Made by a program: the position numbers and the translations under genes | The notes under the pieces: model-generated | What the model saw: only the letters and a program-made list of their open reading frames with translations | Told to the model about the DNA's origin: nothing | Database searches by the model: none | In this document: positions 17,042-24,812 of the stretch, piece after piece | How positions within the stretch are numbered: position 1 is the first letter of the stretch | Layout of the letters: each line of letters opens with the position of its first letter | Assembly (NCBI GenBank): GCA_031549905.1 | Contig: JAVBPC010000085.1 | Location: 1-64,000 of the forward strand | Length of the DNA: 64,000 nucleotides | Source: Avichristensenella sp031549905 | GTDB lineage: Bacteria; Bacillota; Clostridia; Christensenellales; Aristaeellaceae | Direction: 5' to 3'

Positions 17042-17974
17042 ATGTTTGCAAGCGCCGTTTCCATCGTGGTGGTTGTGTTTCTGATGATAGCGGTCGGGGT
17101 ATTGTGCCACCGGCGGAACATTTTGGGCGATAATGCGCCGCAGCTGCTGTCCAGGCTGACGCTGCGCGTGGCGCTGCCGGGGTTGGTGGTATCGAACCTG
17201 CTGACCCAATACGACCGGCGCATGCTGCTGGATAATGCTGCGTATCTGCTAATTCCGATATTGGTGATGGGCGGGATGTATTTGCTTTCCCGCCCGCTTT
17301 CCGCTTGGCTCAAAATTCCCGAAAGGCGGCGCGGCGTGTTCCGCTGCCTGTTCACGTTCGGCAACACGGTGTTCGTGGGGCTGCCGGTATGCCGCGCGAT
17401 GTTCGGCGAAGAAGCGGTGCCCATCGCGCTGCTGTACTATTTGGTGAACACTGTTTTCTGGTGGTCCGTTGGCGCGCAGGCCGTAACGCGCGATTCCGGC
17501 GTGCCGCGCGACGGGGTGCTGAAGCGGCTGGTTTCATCGCCGCCGCTGGTTGCGTGCATCATCAGCCTGTTGCTGGTCATGCTGGGCGTTACGCTGCCGG
17601 AGGTGGTGATGCGCACGGCATCATACCTGGGCGCGATGGTAACGCCGCTTTCGATGCTGTTTCTTGGGTATGTGCTGTCCGATATGGCGAAAAAGGGCAT
17701 CAAGTGGGAAAAGGGCTATGGCGTGATGCTGGCATCCCGCCTGGTGATAGGGCCTGCGGTATGCCTGCTTCTGTGCACGCTGCTAAGTACGCCCATGGAG
17801 GTCTTACAGGTGTTCTTCATCCAAAGCGGCATGCCCGCGCAAACGCAGACAAGCCTGTGGGCGAAGGAGGCGGGAGCCGATGCGGAGTACGCTGCCGGCG
17901 GTATCGCGCTGAGCACGCTTGCGGGGCTTGTTGGGATTCCGCTGATGGCGGGGGTGCTGGCGCTGCTGGGGTGA
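17042..17974 (+). CDS. AEC (auxin efflux carrier) family transporter
   Basis: 310 residues with ten predicted hydrophobic segments, five at each end around a hydrophilic middle, as in AEC/bile-acid-sodium-symporter-like proteins (PF03547). The N-terminal VLCHRRNILGDNAPQLLSRL and the C-terminal GMPAQTQTSLWAKEAGADAEYAAGG (a conserved A-x-x-x-x-V/T region) are typical. Members export small organic acids or amino-acid-like compounds. It lies 18 nt after aspartate kinase and may export a product of that pathway; that link is inferred. Confidence 0.88.
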   Translation: MFASAVSIVVVVFLMIAVGVLCHRRNILGDNAPQLLSRLTLRVALPGLVVSNLLTQYDRRMLLDNAAYLLIPILVMGGMYLLSRPLSAWLKIPERRRGVFRCLFTFGNTVFVGLPVCRAMFGEEAVPIALLYYLVNTVFWWSVGAQAVTRDSGVPRDGVLKRLVSSPPLVACIISLLLVMLGVTLPEVVMRTASYLGAMVTPLSMLFLGYVLSDMAKKGIKWEKGYGVMLASRLVIGPAVCLLLCTLLSTPMEVLQVFFIQSGMPAQTQTSLWAKEAGADAEYAAGGIALSTLAGLVGIPLMAGVLALLG

Positions 17975-17996
17975 AGGCATTTGATTTCGGAAAAAT

Positions 17997-18036
17997 AAAG
18001 CTGTCGCGGAAAACTGATCGCGATGGCTTTGTTTTG
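17997..18036. terminator. bidirectional terminator after the AEC transporter
   Basis: AAAGCTGTCGCG (17997-18008) pairs, with one G-U and one mismatch, to CGCGATGGCTTT (18019-18030). GTTTTGTG follows on the plus strand and a T-rich run on the minus strand, so it can serve both convergent genes. Confidence 0.65.
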
Positions 18037-18075
18037 TGAAACGTTTATGCCATATACGCAGAGGCGACGGCAAGG

Positions 18076-18921
18076 TTACGGCTTGATCGCGGAAAGCAGC
18101 TTTTCCACACGGTAGGTGCAGTCGGCCTCCCGGGTTTCCCTGTGCCGCCAGGAATCGGATAGTGGGAAGTAGACCATATCCCTAGCCGGGCCGCCCATGT
18201 CCCACCTGCCATTCTCATTTTTGCTCCTGTTCAGCCAATCGGAGACAAATTGCAACCTGTTCAGGCTGTTTCGGTACTGGGTCAACAGTTCAATAGCGCC
18301 AAGGTACCGGCTGGCCTGTTTTCCAACAAAATCGTGGGGCAGGACGGATACGGGCGCTTCGCCATAGATGTAGTAAATCCCATTTTGATGGTTCAGAATG
18401 TAGTCAAATACCATGCCCTCCGTTTCCGCGTCAAACTGATCGGAAACAAGTGAAACCTGATAAAACGATGTAAAGTCAACCAGCCTGCCGCCATTGGGCT
18501 TTTCCCCGAAAGCATTTGTGTACGCCGCGGCATAATTGCCCTGGTCATACTTGCCGCTTGAAAATGCTGCGGATATAATCCCGGCCCATGTAGCCGCCAC
18601 ACTGTTTGCCGCGCTGTTTTCCTTTGTAAACCTGCGTATCCAGGTGGACAGCATCAGGCAGGTGAAAATATCCCAATTGTGAAGCTTCTCCCGCCTGTCG
18701 GGAGTTTGCTTTTTGCCCAGCAGGCAATCGTTCATATAGCCGACCGCCTTTTGAATGGGCGCGTCATCCATCGTGTAGCCCAGAATCTGCAGCCTGCGCA
18801 ACGCCTGTTCCGTTGTGACGGGGTACTTACCGGGTTCACTCAGGGTATGAAAATAGCCCCAGAAACCTTCTTCGTTTTGAAGGTCGATAAGCTCCCTTGC
18901 CCATTTGGAATCTTTGTACAT
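18076..18921 (-). CDS. hypothetical protein, possible alpha-toroid (prenyltransferase/squalene-oxidase-like)
   Basis: 281 residues, cytoplasmic, rich in aromatic residues and helices. Repeated helical segments with W/Y/F (LIDLQNEEGFWGYF, VSDWLNRSKNENGRWDMGG, DSWRHRETREADCTYRV) resemble the QW-like repeats of terpenoid-cyclase/prenyltransferase toroids, but no DXDD or DCTAE motif is seen, so catalysis is doubtful. Related sequences in Clostridia are unnamed as far as I know. It stands alone on the minus strand between terminators. Confidence 0.65.
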   Translation of the reverse strand: MYKDSKWARELIDLQNEEGFWGYFHTLSEPGKYPVTTEQALRRLQILGYTMDDAPIQKAVGYMNDCLLGKKQTPDRREKLHNWDIFTCLMLSTWIRRFTKENSAANSVAATWAGIISAAFSSGKYDQGNYAAAYTNAFGEKPNGGRLVDFTSFYQVSLVSDQFDAETEGMVFDYILNHQNGIYYIYGEAPVSVLPHDFVGKQASRYLGAIELLTQYRNSLNRLQFVSDWLNRSKNENGRWDMGGPARDMVYFPLSDSWRHRETREADCTYRVEKLLSAIKP

Positions 18922-18936
18922 TCAGTGATCGCTCCT

Positions 18937-18977
18937 AAAAAGGGGTTGCCGCGAAGCATCCTTCACGACAACCCCTT
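18937..18977 (-). terminator. terminator of nagB
   Basis: AAGGGGTTG (18940-18948) pairs with CAACCCCTT (18969-18977). On the minus strand the stem is followed by a run of U (18937-18941), just past the nagB stop. Confidence 0.85.
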
Positions 18978-18988
18978 GGCGTTTCCGC

Positions 18989-19714
18989 TTACAGCTCCCT
19001 GGCCGCCGCTTCATCCAGAATAACGGTCACGTTCTTGTGGAACTGCAAAATGCTTGCGGGCACCTGCGGCGTTACCGGCCCGGTCAGCGCCTGCCGGGTG
19101 ATGTCTGCCTTGCCCGCCCCGCTGATCACCAGCACGATGCCATTCGCGCGCATGATGGTGCCGATGCCCATGGACATCGCGCGGCGCGGCACATCATTCG
19201 CGCTGGCGAAGAACCGCTTGTTGGCTTCAATCGTGCTCTCGGTCAGGTCCACCGCATGCGTGGCGTCCGCAAAGCAATCGGCGGGTTCGTTGAACCCAAT
19301 ATGGCCGTTGTTACCGATGCCCAGCAGTTGCAGGTCAATCCCGCCCGCCGCGCCGATGGCTGCCTCATACCGGGCGCATTCGGCATCCACATCGGCCGCG
19401 TTGCCGTTTGGCAGGCAGTAGTTTTCCGGCTTAATATTCACCTTGCTGAACAGGTTTTCCACCATGAAGCGGAAGTAGCTCTGCTCGTGCGCGGGGTCCA
19501 TGCCGACGTATTCATCCAGGTTAAACGTGCGCACATTCGCGAAATCCACCGCACCCCGTTGGCACAGCGCGGCCAGTGCCGCATAGGTCGGAATCGGGGT
19601 GGAGCCGGTGGCGAAGCCCAGCACGCTATCCTTTTTGCGCAAAATCTGCGCGGCAAACAGGCTGGCGGCCGCCTCGCCCTGGGCGGTAACATCTTTGCAA
19701 ACGACGATTCTCAT
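18989..19714 (-). CDS. nagB: glucosamine-6-phosphate deaminase
   Basis: 241 residues. Converts glucosamine-6-phosphate to fructose-6-phosphate and ammonia in amino-sugar catabolism. Motifs: GFATGSTPIPTY (phosphate site), NLDEYVG (catalytic Asp), GIGNNGHIGFNEP with the catalytic His. The start at 19714 has GGAGG 9 nt upstream, and a TATAAT (19745-19750 on the minus strand) precedes it with no good -35. No nagA or PTS gene is next to it, so it is an isolated catabolic gene here. Confidence 0.95.
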   Translation of the reverse strand: MRIVVCKDVTAQGEAAASLFAAQILRKKDSVLGFATGSTPIPTYAALAALCQRGAVDFANVRTFNLDEYVGMDPAHEQSYFRFMVENLFSKVNIKPENYCLPNGNAADVDAECARYEAAIGAAGGIDLQLLGIGNNGHIGFNEPADCFADATHAVDLTESTIEANKRFFASANDVPRRAMSMGIGTIMRANGIVLVISGAGKADITRQALTGPVTPQVPASILQFHKNVTVILDEAAAREL

Positions 19715-19760
19715 GCTTTGTGCCTCCATCTTTTCAGTGGCGCTATTATACCACAATTGC

Positions 19761-20789
19761 TTACAGCCGCGTAGGGGCCAGGCCGATTTTCCTGCGCACT
19801 TTCGACATCGTGCGCGCGCCGATGGCGGCGGCCTTCTCCGCGCCGTCCCGCATCACGCCCTCCAGGTAGGCCTTGTCGGCCATCAGGCGCTTGTGTTCCT
19901 GCTGGATGGGGGACAGCGTTTCGATCACGGCATCGGCCACGGCGGTCTTGAAAGCGCCGTACCCCTGCCCCGCGAACTGCGTCTCGATTGCGTCCATGCT
20001 GTCGCCCGTCAGCGCGCCCAATATCGTCATCAGGTTCGAGACGCCGGGCTTATTCTCCGGATCAAACCGCACAGAGGCGTCGCTGTCGGTGACGGCGCGC
20101 TTCATTTTGCGCTGGATCACGGCGGGGTCGTCGAGTATGGCGATATAGGTATCCTCCGGGTCGGATTTGCTCATCTTGCGGGTGGGTTCCTGCAGGCTCA
20201 TCACGCGCGCGCCCACCTTGGGGAAGTAGCCGTCCGGCACGGCGAAGGTATCGCTGTATACGCCGTTGAACCGGATCGCCAGGTCGCGCGCCAACTCAAG
20301 GTGCTGCTTTTGGTCCGCGCCGATGGGCACCAGATTCGCTTGGTACAGCAGGATATCGGCGGCCATCAGCACGGGGTAGGTGAACAGCCCCGCGTTCAGG
20401 TTCGTTTCGTTCTTCTGCGATTTATCCTTGAACTGCGTCATGCGGGATAGCTCGCCCAGATACGCGTAGCAGCCAAGAATCCATGCCAGTTCCGCGTGCG
20501 CGGGCACATGCGACTGGAAGAACAGCACGGTTTTCGCGGGATCAAGCCCCGCGGCCAGGAAGATGCCCATCACCTCCAGGCAGCGCCTGCGCAGCGCGGC
20601 GGGGTCCTGCCTGACGGTGATTGCGTGCAGATCCACCACGCTGAAGATGGAATTGTATGATTCTTCCAGCAGCTTCCAATTGCGGATGGCCCCGATATAG
20701 TTGCCCAGCGTCAGCGTGCCGGACGGCTGAATGCCCGAAAAAATGACCTGCTTCTTTTCCACCGATGGGGTTTGCTGTGTCTGTTCCAT
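19761..20789 (-). CDS. trpS: tryptophan--tRNA ligase
   Basis: 342 residues, class I synthetase. PSGTLTLGNYIGA carries the HIGH-equivalent, RKMSKSDPE the KMSKS loop. SD AAGGAG lies 9 nt upstream of the ATG at 20789. Expression is under a T-box leader (20813-21036), so transcription read-through should respond to uncharged tRNA-Trp. Size is normal for bacterial TrpRS. Confidence 0.96.
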   Translation of the reverse strand: MEQTQQTPSVEKKQVIFSGIQPSGTLTLGNYIGAIRNWKLLEESYNSIFSVVDLHAITVRQDPAALRRRCLEVMGIFLAAGLDPAKTVLFFQSHVPAHAELAWILGCYAYLGELSRMTQFKDKSQKNETNLNAGLFTYPVLMAADILLYQANLVPIGADQKQHLELARDLAIRFNGVYSDTFAVPDGYFPKVGARVMSLQEPTRKMSKSDPEDTYIAILDDPAVIQRKMKRAVTDSDASVRFDPENKPGVSNLMTILGALTGDSMDAIETQFAGQGYGAFKTAVADAVIETLSPIQQEHKRLMADKAYLEGVMRDGAEKAAAIGARTMSKVRRKIGLAPTRL

Positions 20790-20812
20790 GGGGTTCACTC
20801 CTTTTTCCAAAT

Positions 20813-21036
20813 AAAAAACCCGCCCCAAAACCATCGTTTCGGGACAGGATTGCCTGCGGTACCACCCGAGTTGGCGCGCTTGCGCCCTCTCTATGCCCCA
20901 TAACGCAGGGCATGCGTCGCGGGATTATCCCCCGCGCCCTCCAAAGTCCATTCGGCTGGGCGACCGCGCCGGTTTGCAGCTTCCCCGGCTCTCTGTGGCG
21001 GCACTGGCAGCGTACTACGCTTTTTCATAGGTTTAC
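20813..21036 (-). promoter_or_regulatory. T-box leader of trpS
   Basis: On the minus strand the T-box core CGGGTGGTACCGC (20856-20868) is followed by an intrinsic terminator (TCCCGAAAC/GUUUUGGGG stem with a poly-U, 20813-20844). AGAGAG and further stem-loops upstream match T-box Stem I, and a TGG triplet (20948-20950) lies near the end of Stem I where a Trp specifier would be expected; the exact specifier position is inferred. The leader senses uncharged tRNA-Trp and prevents termination. Confidence 0.9.
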
Positions 21037-21042
21037 AGATGA

Positions 21043-21071
21043 AGTATAGCACGGGCGGAGGCGAAAGTCAA
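21043..21071 (-). promoter_or_regulatory. promoter of the T-box-trpS unit, TTGACT-17-TATACT
   Basis: Minus-strand TTGACT (21066-21071) and TATACT (21043-21048), spacer 17. Transcription would begin near 21036, which defines the 5' end of the T-box. Confidence 0.85.
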
Positions 21072-21104
21072 TTGGCCTAAAACGGCGCGATTTGAAGCTT
21101 CCCC

Positions 21105-21134
21105 TTGACGCCCTCCCCCCATTCGTGCTAGCAT
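21105..21134 (+). promoter_or_regulatory. promoter of gndA, TTGACG-18-TAGCAT
   Basis: TTGACG (21105-21110) and TAGCAT (21129-21134) with an 18-base spacer, 43 nt before the gndA start and back to back with the trpS promoter. Confidence 0.65.
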
Positions 21135-21176
21135 GCTACTTAATAGGTAAATAAACCATAATGGGGGAGTTTCGAT

Positions 21177-22622
21177 ATGCAGAATATTGGGCTGATCGGC
21201 GCGGCGGTAATGGGCAGCAACCTGGCCCTGAATATGGAGAGCCACGGCTTTTCGGTGGCCGTCTATTCGCGCACCGCGGAATCGGTTACGCGCTTTGTCG
21301 AAGGCGCTGCCAAGGGCAAGAACATCATCGGCACCTATTCGCTGGAAGAGTTCCTTGCCAGCCTTGAAAAACCCCGCCGCATCCTGATGATGATCAAGGC
21401 GGGCAAACCCGTTGACGAAATGATAGACAAGCTGCTGCCCATGCTGTCGCCCGGCGACATCCTGATCGACGGCGGCAATTCCCACTTCCCCGATACCATC
21501 CGCCGCGTGCAGAAGGTCGAAGCTGCCGGGATGCTCTACATCGGCACCGGCGTTTCCGGCGGCGAAGAAGGCGCGCTGACCGGCCCGTCGATCATGCCGG
21601 GCGGTTCGCCCGCCGCGTGGCCGCACGTCAAACCCATTCTGCAGGCGATTGCCGCGCACACCGCCGAGGGCGAGCCCTGCTGCGACTGGATCGGCGAGGG
21701 CGGCGCGGGCCATTTTGTCAAGATGGTGCACAACGGCATCGAGTACGGCGACATGCAGCTGATCTGCGAGGCGTACCAGCTGATGCGCGATTACCTGGGC
21801 ATGACCGCCGATGAGATGCACGAAACGTTTGCCCATTGGAACGAGGGCGAGCTGGATAGCTACCTGATCGAGATCACGCGCGATATTCTTGGCTTCAAGG
21901 ATGACGACGGCGGTCCGCTGGTGGAAAAAATCCTGGACACCGCCGGTCAGAAGGGTACCGGCAAATGGACGGCCGTGGCCGCGCTGGATGAAGGCATCCC
22001 GCTGACGATGATCGGCGAGGCCGTGTTTGCGCGCTGCCTGTCCGCCATCAAGGATGAGCGCGTTGCCGCTTCCAAGGTCCTTACCGGCCCCACCCCCGCT
22101 TTCACCGGCGACCGCGCACAGTTCCTGGAGAATCTGCGCCTGGCCGTGTACGCCGCGAAGATCGTTTCCTACGCGCAGGGCTACACCCTGATGCGGGCAG
22201 CCGCCAAGACCTACGGCTGGAACCTGAACTACGGCGGCGTTGCCCTGATGTGGCGCGGCGGGTGCATCATCCGCAGCGCGTTCCTGGGCAAGATTAAAGA
22301 GGCGTTTGAAAAGAATCACGACCTGCCCAACCTGCTGCTTGACCCGTACTTCAAGGGCGCGGTGTGCAATGCCCAGGCCGGCTGGCGCGCCGTGTGCGCC
22401 GCCGCCATGACAAACGGCATCCCGGCCCCCGCGCTCACCAGCGCGCTGTGCTACTTTGACGGCTACCGCGCCGAGCGCCTGCCCGCGAACCTCCTGCAGG
22501 CCCAGCGCGACTATTTCGGCGCGCACACCTACGAGCGCGTGGACGCCCCGCGCGGCGAGTTCTTCCATACCAACTGGACAGGGCATGGCGGGGATATTTC
22601 CGCTTCGACTTATAACGCGTAA
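21177..22622 (+). CDS. gndA: 6-phosphogluconate dehydrogenase, decarboxylating (NADP type)
   Basis: 481 residues, the length of the classical long-chain enzyme. Oxidises and decarboxylates 6-phosphogluconate to ribulose-5-phosphate in the pentose phosphate pathway. N-terminal Rossmann IGLIGAAVMGSNLALNM; LIDGGNSHFPDT and GVSGGEEGALTGPSIMPGG form the substrate site with the catalytic Lys in GHFVKMVHNGIEYGDMQ; the C-terminal tail RVDAPRGEFFHTNW reaches the partner subunit. SD GGGGAG precedes the ATG. Confidence 0.96.
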   Translation: MQNIGLIGAAVMGSNLALNMESHGFSVAVYSRTAESVTRFVEGAAKGKNIIGTYSLEEFLASLEKPRRILMMIKAGKPVDEMIDKLLPMLSPGDILIDGGNSHFPDTIRRVQKVEAAGMLYIGTGVSGGEEGALTGPSIMPGGSPAAWPHVKPILQAIAAHTAEGEPCCDWIGEGGAGHFVKMVHNGIEYGDMQLICEAYQLMRDYLGMTADEMHETFAHWNEGELDSYLIEITRDILGFKDDDGGPLVEKILDTAGQKGTGKWTAVAALDEGIPLTMIGEAVFARCLSAIKDERVAASKVLTGPTPAFTGDRAQFLENLRLAVYAAKIVSYAQGYTLMRAAAKTYGWNLNYGGVALMWRGGCIIRSAFLGKIKEAFEKNHDLPNLLLDPYFKGAVCNAQAGWRAVCAAAMTNGIPAPALTSALCYFDGYRAERLPANLLQAQRDYFGAHTYERVDAPRGEFFHTNWTGHGGDISASTYNA

Positions 22623-22663
22623 AAGCTAGCGGGGGAGGCGCTGGGACTTTGCCCTAGGCCCCA

Positions 22664-22686
22664 CCAAGGGGACTAAGTCCCCTTGG
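22664..22686 (+). repeat. CCAAGGGGA hairpin, possible relic of the multi-hairpin repeat
   Basis: CCAAGGGGA (22664-22672) pairs perfectly with TCCCCTTGG (22678-22686) and is followed by AACCCC. There is no poly-T, so it is not a standard terminator. The stem-loop plus AACCCC resembles the fifth hairpin of the repeats at 59042 and 61467. Confidence 0.45.
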
Positions 22687-22722
22687 AACCCCTGCTTCCG
22701 CTGCGGCGGGGAGGGTTTTACT

Positions 22723-23997
22723 ATGGAGAGGTCTATTATCGCAAACAGCGCGCAGGGGCTTACTGATGCCGAGCTTTTTGCCGCGCTGGATGAGTTCATC
22801 AACAATTACAAGCAGCCCATCAGCAAGGTGCTGCTGATTCCGCCGGATTTCACCCGTTTCCATTCCGGCGCGGGGAAGATCACGGCGCATCTGTACGAAA
22901 AGCTGCGCGACACGGCAGAAATTGACATCCTGCCCGCGCTGGGTACGCATGTGGCCATGCCGGAGGGCGAATTGCGCGCCATGTTTGGCGACGGCATTCC
23001 GCTGGATCGGTTCATCGTGCACAACTGGCGCACGGATGTTGTGAAGCTGGGCGAGGTGCCGGGGGAATTTGTGTCGGAGGTATCCGAGGGGCTTGTGGCT
23101 ACGCCCATCGCGGTGGAGGTCAACAAGCTGCTGCTGGACCCTTCGTATGATCTGATCCTGTCCATCGGGCAGGTGGTGCCGCATGAGGTCGTCGGCATGG
23201 CGAACTACGGCAAGAACGTGTTTGTCGGCTGCGGCGGCAGCGCCATGATCAACGCATCGCACATGCTGGGCGCTTTTTACGGCATGGAGCGCATCATGGG
23301 TCGGGATTTTTCGCCCGTGCGCAAGGTGTTCGACTATGCGGAGAAAAATTTCCTGTCGCACATTCCATTGCAGTACATTTTGACCGTGACCACCGCGCCG
23401 GAGGGCCGCATCCAGATGCACGGCCTGTTCATGGGCCGCGAGCGGGCGCGCTTTGAGGAAGCGGTTGCGCTGAGCCAGCAAAAGAACCTGACCTTTGTGG
23501 ACAGGCCATTCAAAAAGTGCGTGGTGCTGCTGGATGAGCAGGAGTTCAAGAGCACCTGGCTTGGCAACAAGGCTGTATACCGCACCCGCATGGCGATGGC
23601 GGACGGTGGCGAGCTGATCGTGCTGGCGCCCGGCGTGGAGCGGTTCGGTGAGGACGGCGCGATCGATGTGCTGATCCGGAAGTACGGCTACTGCGGCCGT
23701 GAAAAGGTGCTTTCCCTGGTGCGCGAGCAGGAAGACCTCAAGGGCAACCTGTCCGCCGCGGCGCACTTGATTCACGGGTCCAGCGACGGGCGGTTTTCCA
23801 TCACCTACTGCACCCGCAAGGTGACCGGGGATGAAGTGCGCGGCGTGTGCTTCGGCTACATGCCGTACGATGAAGCCGTGCGGCGGTACGACCCGGCGAA
23901 GCTTATTGATGGGCCAAACACCCTGCCGGACGGCGAAGAGGTGTATTTCATCAGCAACCCGGCGCTGGGGCTTTGGGCCGACCGGGCGAAGTTCTAA
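22723..23997 (+). CDS. LarA-like (DUF2088) lactate-racemase-domain protein
   Basis: 424 residues. The N-terminal domain (LIPPDFTRFHSGAGKIT, ALGTHVAMPEGELRAMFG) matches the DUF2088 domain of nickel-pincer enzymes related to lactate racemase LarA, and VVGMANYGKNVFVG aligns with the region of LarA that holds the lysine bound to the pincer cofactor. LarA homologues racemise or epimerise 2-hydroxyacids. No larB, larC or larE lies in the window, so whether this one carries the nickel cofactor is open. GGGAGGG precedes the ATG. Confidence 0.8.
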   Translation: MERSIIANSAQGLTDAELFAALDEFINNYKQPISKVLLIPPDFTRFHSGAGKITAHLYEKLRDTAEIDILPALGTHVAMPEGELRAMFGDGIPLDRFIVHNWRTDVVKLGEVPGEFVSEVSEGLVATPIAVEVNKLLLDPSYDLILSIGQVVPHEVVGMANYGKNVFVGCGGSAMINASHMLGAFYGMERIMGRDFSPVRKVFDYAEKNFLSHIPLQYILTVTTAPEGRIQMHGLFMGRERARFEEAVALSQQKNLTFVDRPFKKCVVLLDEQEFKSTWLGNKAVYRTRMAMADGGELIVLAPGVERFGEDGAIDVLIRKYGYCGREKVLSLVREQEDLKGNLSAAAHLIHGSSDGRFSITYCTRKVTGDEVRGVCFGYMPYDEAVRRYDPAKLIDGPNTLPDGEEVYFISNPALGLWADRAKF

Positions 23998-24009
23998 ATA
24001 CATAAGGGG

Positions 24010-24035
24010 GCGGCGCGGTCATTTGGCCGCGCCGC
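24010..24035 (+). terminator. strong hairpin after the LarA-like gene
   Basis: GCGGCGCGG (24010-24018) pairs with CCGCGCCGC (24027-24035) around an 8-nt loop. Only TTG follows, so it is a weak terminator or an RNA-stabilising hairpin. Confidence 0.5.
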
Positions 24036-24051
24036 TTGACATCTAGTGAAG

Positions 24052-24525
24052 ATGAAAATAGAGAAAGCGCGTGTGACGCGGCCGGAAAATTTGACGGCAA
24101 AGCACCAAAACGCCCATGCCGGGTACGAATATTTCAAGAAGGCCATCCTGTCGGGGGATGACGGCCATAGGTGCAATGTGTCCGTGTATGAGGTGCCGCC
24201 CGGCAAGGCCGCGTATCCCTACCACCATCATTACCAAAGCGAAGAGGTATTCTACATCATCAACGGCATGGGCGTTTTGCTCACGCCGCAGGGCGAGATG
24301 CTGGTTTCCGCAGGGGATATCCTGGTGTTTCCGGCAGGGGAAGCGGGCGCGCACAAGCTGACGAACGCATCAGCCACCGAGGTGCTGACCTACATTGATT
24401 TCGATACCTACCATTCGCCGGAGGTTTCCTTCATGCCCGATTCCGGAAAGACCGTTGTGTACGGAAAAGGGCTGCGCAAGGTGATCAAAAACGGTGCCGA
24501 AGCGGACTATTACGATGGGGAATGA
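24052..24525 (+). CDS. cupin-domain protein
   Basis: 157 residues with a single cupin core: motif 1 YPYHHHYQSEEVFYIINGMG and motif 2 GDILVFPAGEAGAHKLTN, containing the metal-binding His/Glu set. Such small cupins are often sugar-phosphate isomerases, dioxygenases or binding proteins; the substrate is unknown. The start is unsure: ATG at 24052 and GTG at 24046 are both in frame and neither has a clear Shine-Dalgarno, so translation may be weak or coupled to the preceding hairpin. Confidence 0.82.
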   Translation: MKIEKARVTRPENLTAKHQNAHAGYEYFKKAILSGDDGHRCNVSVYEVPPGKAAYPYHHHYQSEEVFYIINGMGVLLTPQGEMLVSAGDILVFPAGEAGAHKLTNASATEVLTYIDFDTYHSPEVSFMPDSGKTVVYGKGLRKVIKNGAEADYYDGE

Positions 24526-24541
24526 TATCCCCCAAATGCAA

Positions 24542-24569
24542 GCGGGCGGCCGATGGCCGCCCTCGCTTT
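24542..24569. terminator. bidirectional terminator between cupin gene and small minus-strand gene
   Basis: GGGCGGCC (24544-24551) and GGCCGCCC (24555-24562) form a perfect 8-bp stem with a GAT loop, extended by a GC pair; CTTTA follows on the plus strand. It overlaps the stop codon of the small gene at 24568. Confidence 0.7.
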
Positions 24570-24717
24570 ACAGATCATCCGCGTCCTGCACGGGTTCCTC
24601 CCCGTCGGCGTCCGTTCCTGTGTAGCTCCCGTCCACATCCGTTTGGTCCATCTGCGATATCCAGGCCAGCAGGTCCATCCGCTTCTTGGGATCCCTTTTT
24701 TGCATGGATTCCTTCAT
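24568..24717 (-). CDS. small acidic protein, 49 residues
   Basis: Reads MKESMQKRDPKKRMDLLAWI, then a turn-rich DGSYTGTDADGEE and ends PVQDADDL. A near-perfect AAGGAGGGG lies 7 nt before the ATG, which makes it a convincing gene despite its length. The G-S-Y-T-G ... P-V-Q-D-A-D-D-L ending looks like a recurrent family of small Clostridia proteins that I recall but cannot name. A basic helical N-terminus and acidic tail suggest a protein-binding or DNA-mimic role; this is speculation. Confidence 0.7.
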   Translation of the reverse strand: MKESMQKRDPKKRMDLLAWISQMDQTDVDGSYTGTDADGEEPVQDADDL

Positions 24718-24738
24718 TTTTGTATCCCCTCCTTGCAG

Positions 24739-24766
24739 TTGATAACCGCTTCGGCTATACTATAAC
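24739..24766 (+). promoter_or_regulatory. promoter of fhs, TTGATA-16-TATAAC
   Basis: TTGATA (24739-24744) and TATAAC (24761-24766) with a 16-base spacer. It would give a short leader of about 40 nt ending in an A-rich tract and the Shine-Dalgarno AAAGGGGG before the ATG at 24813. Confidence 0.55.
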
Positions 24767-24812
24767 CAGTAAAAACCGAAACCAATCATATGAAAAAAAG
24801 GGGGTTTTTCTT

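Noticed and set aside
15941..17209. 422-residue antisense frame over aspartate kinase
   Set aside because: Aspartate kinase is certain on the plus strand; the antisense frame lacks start signals and any known motif.
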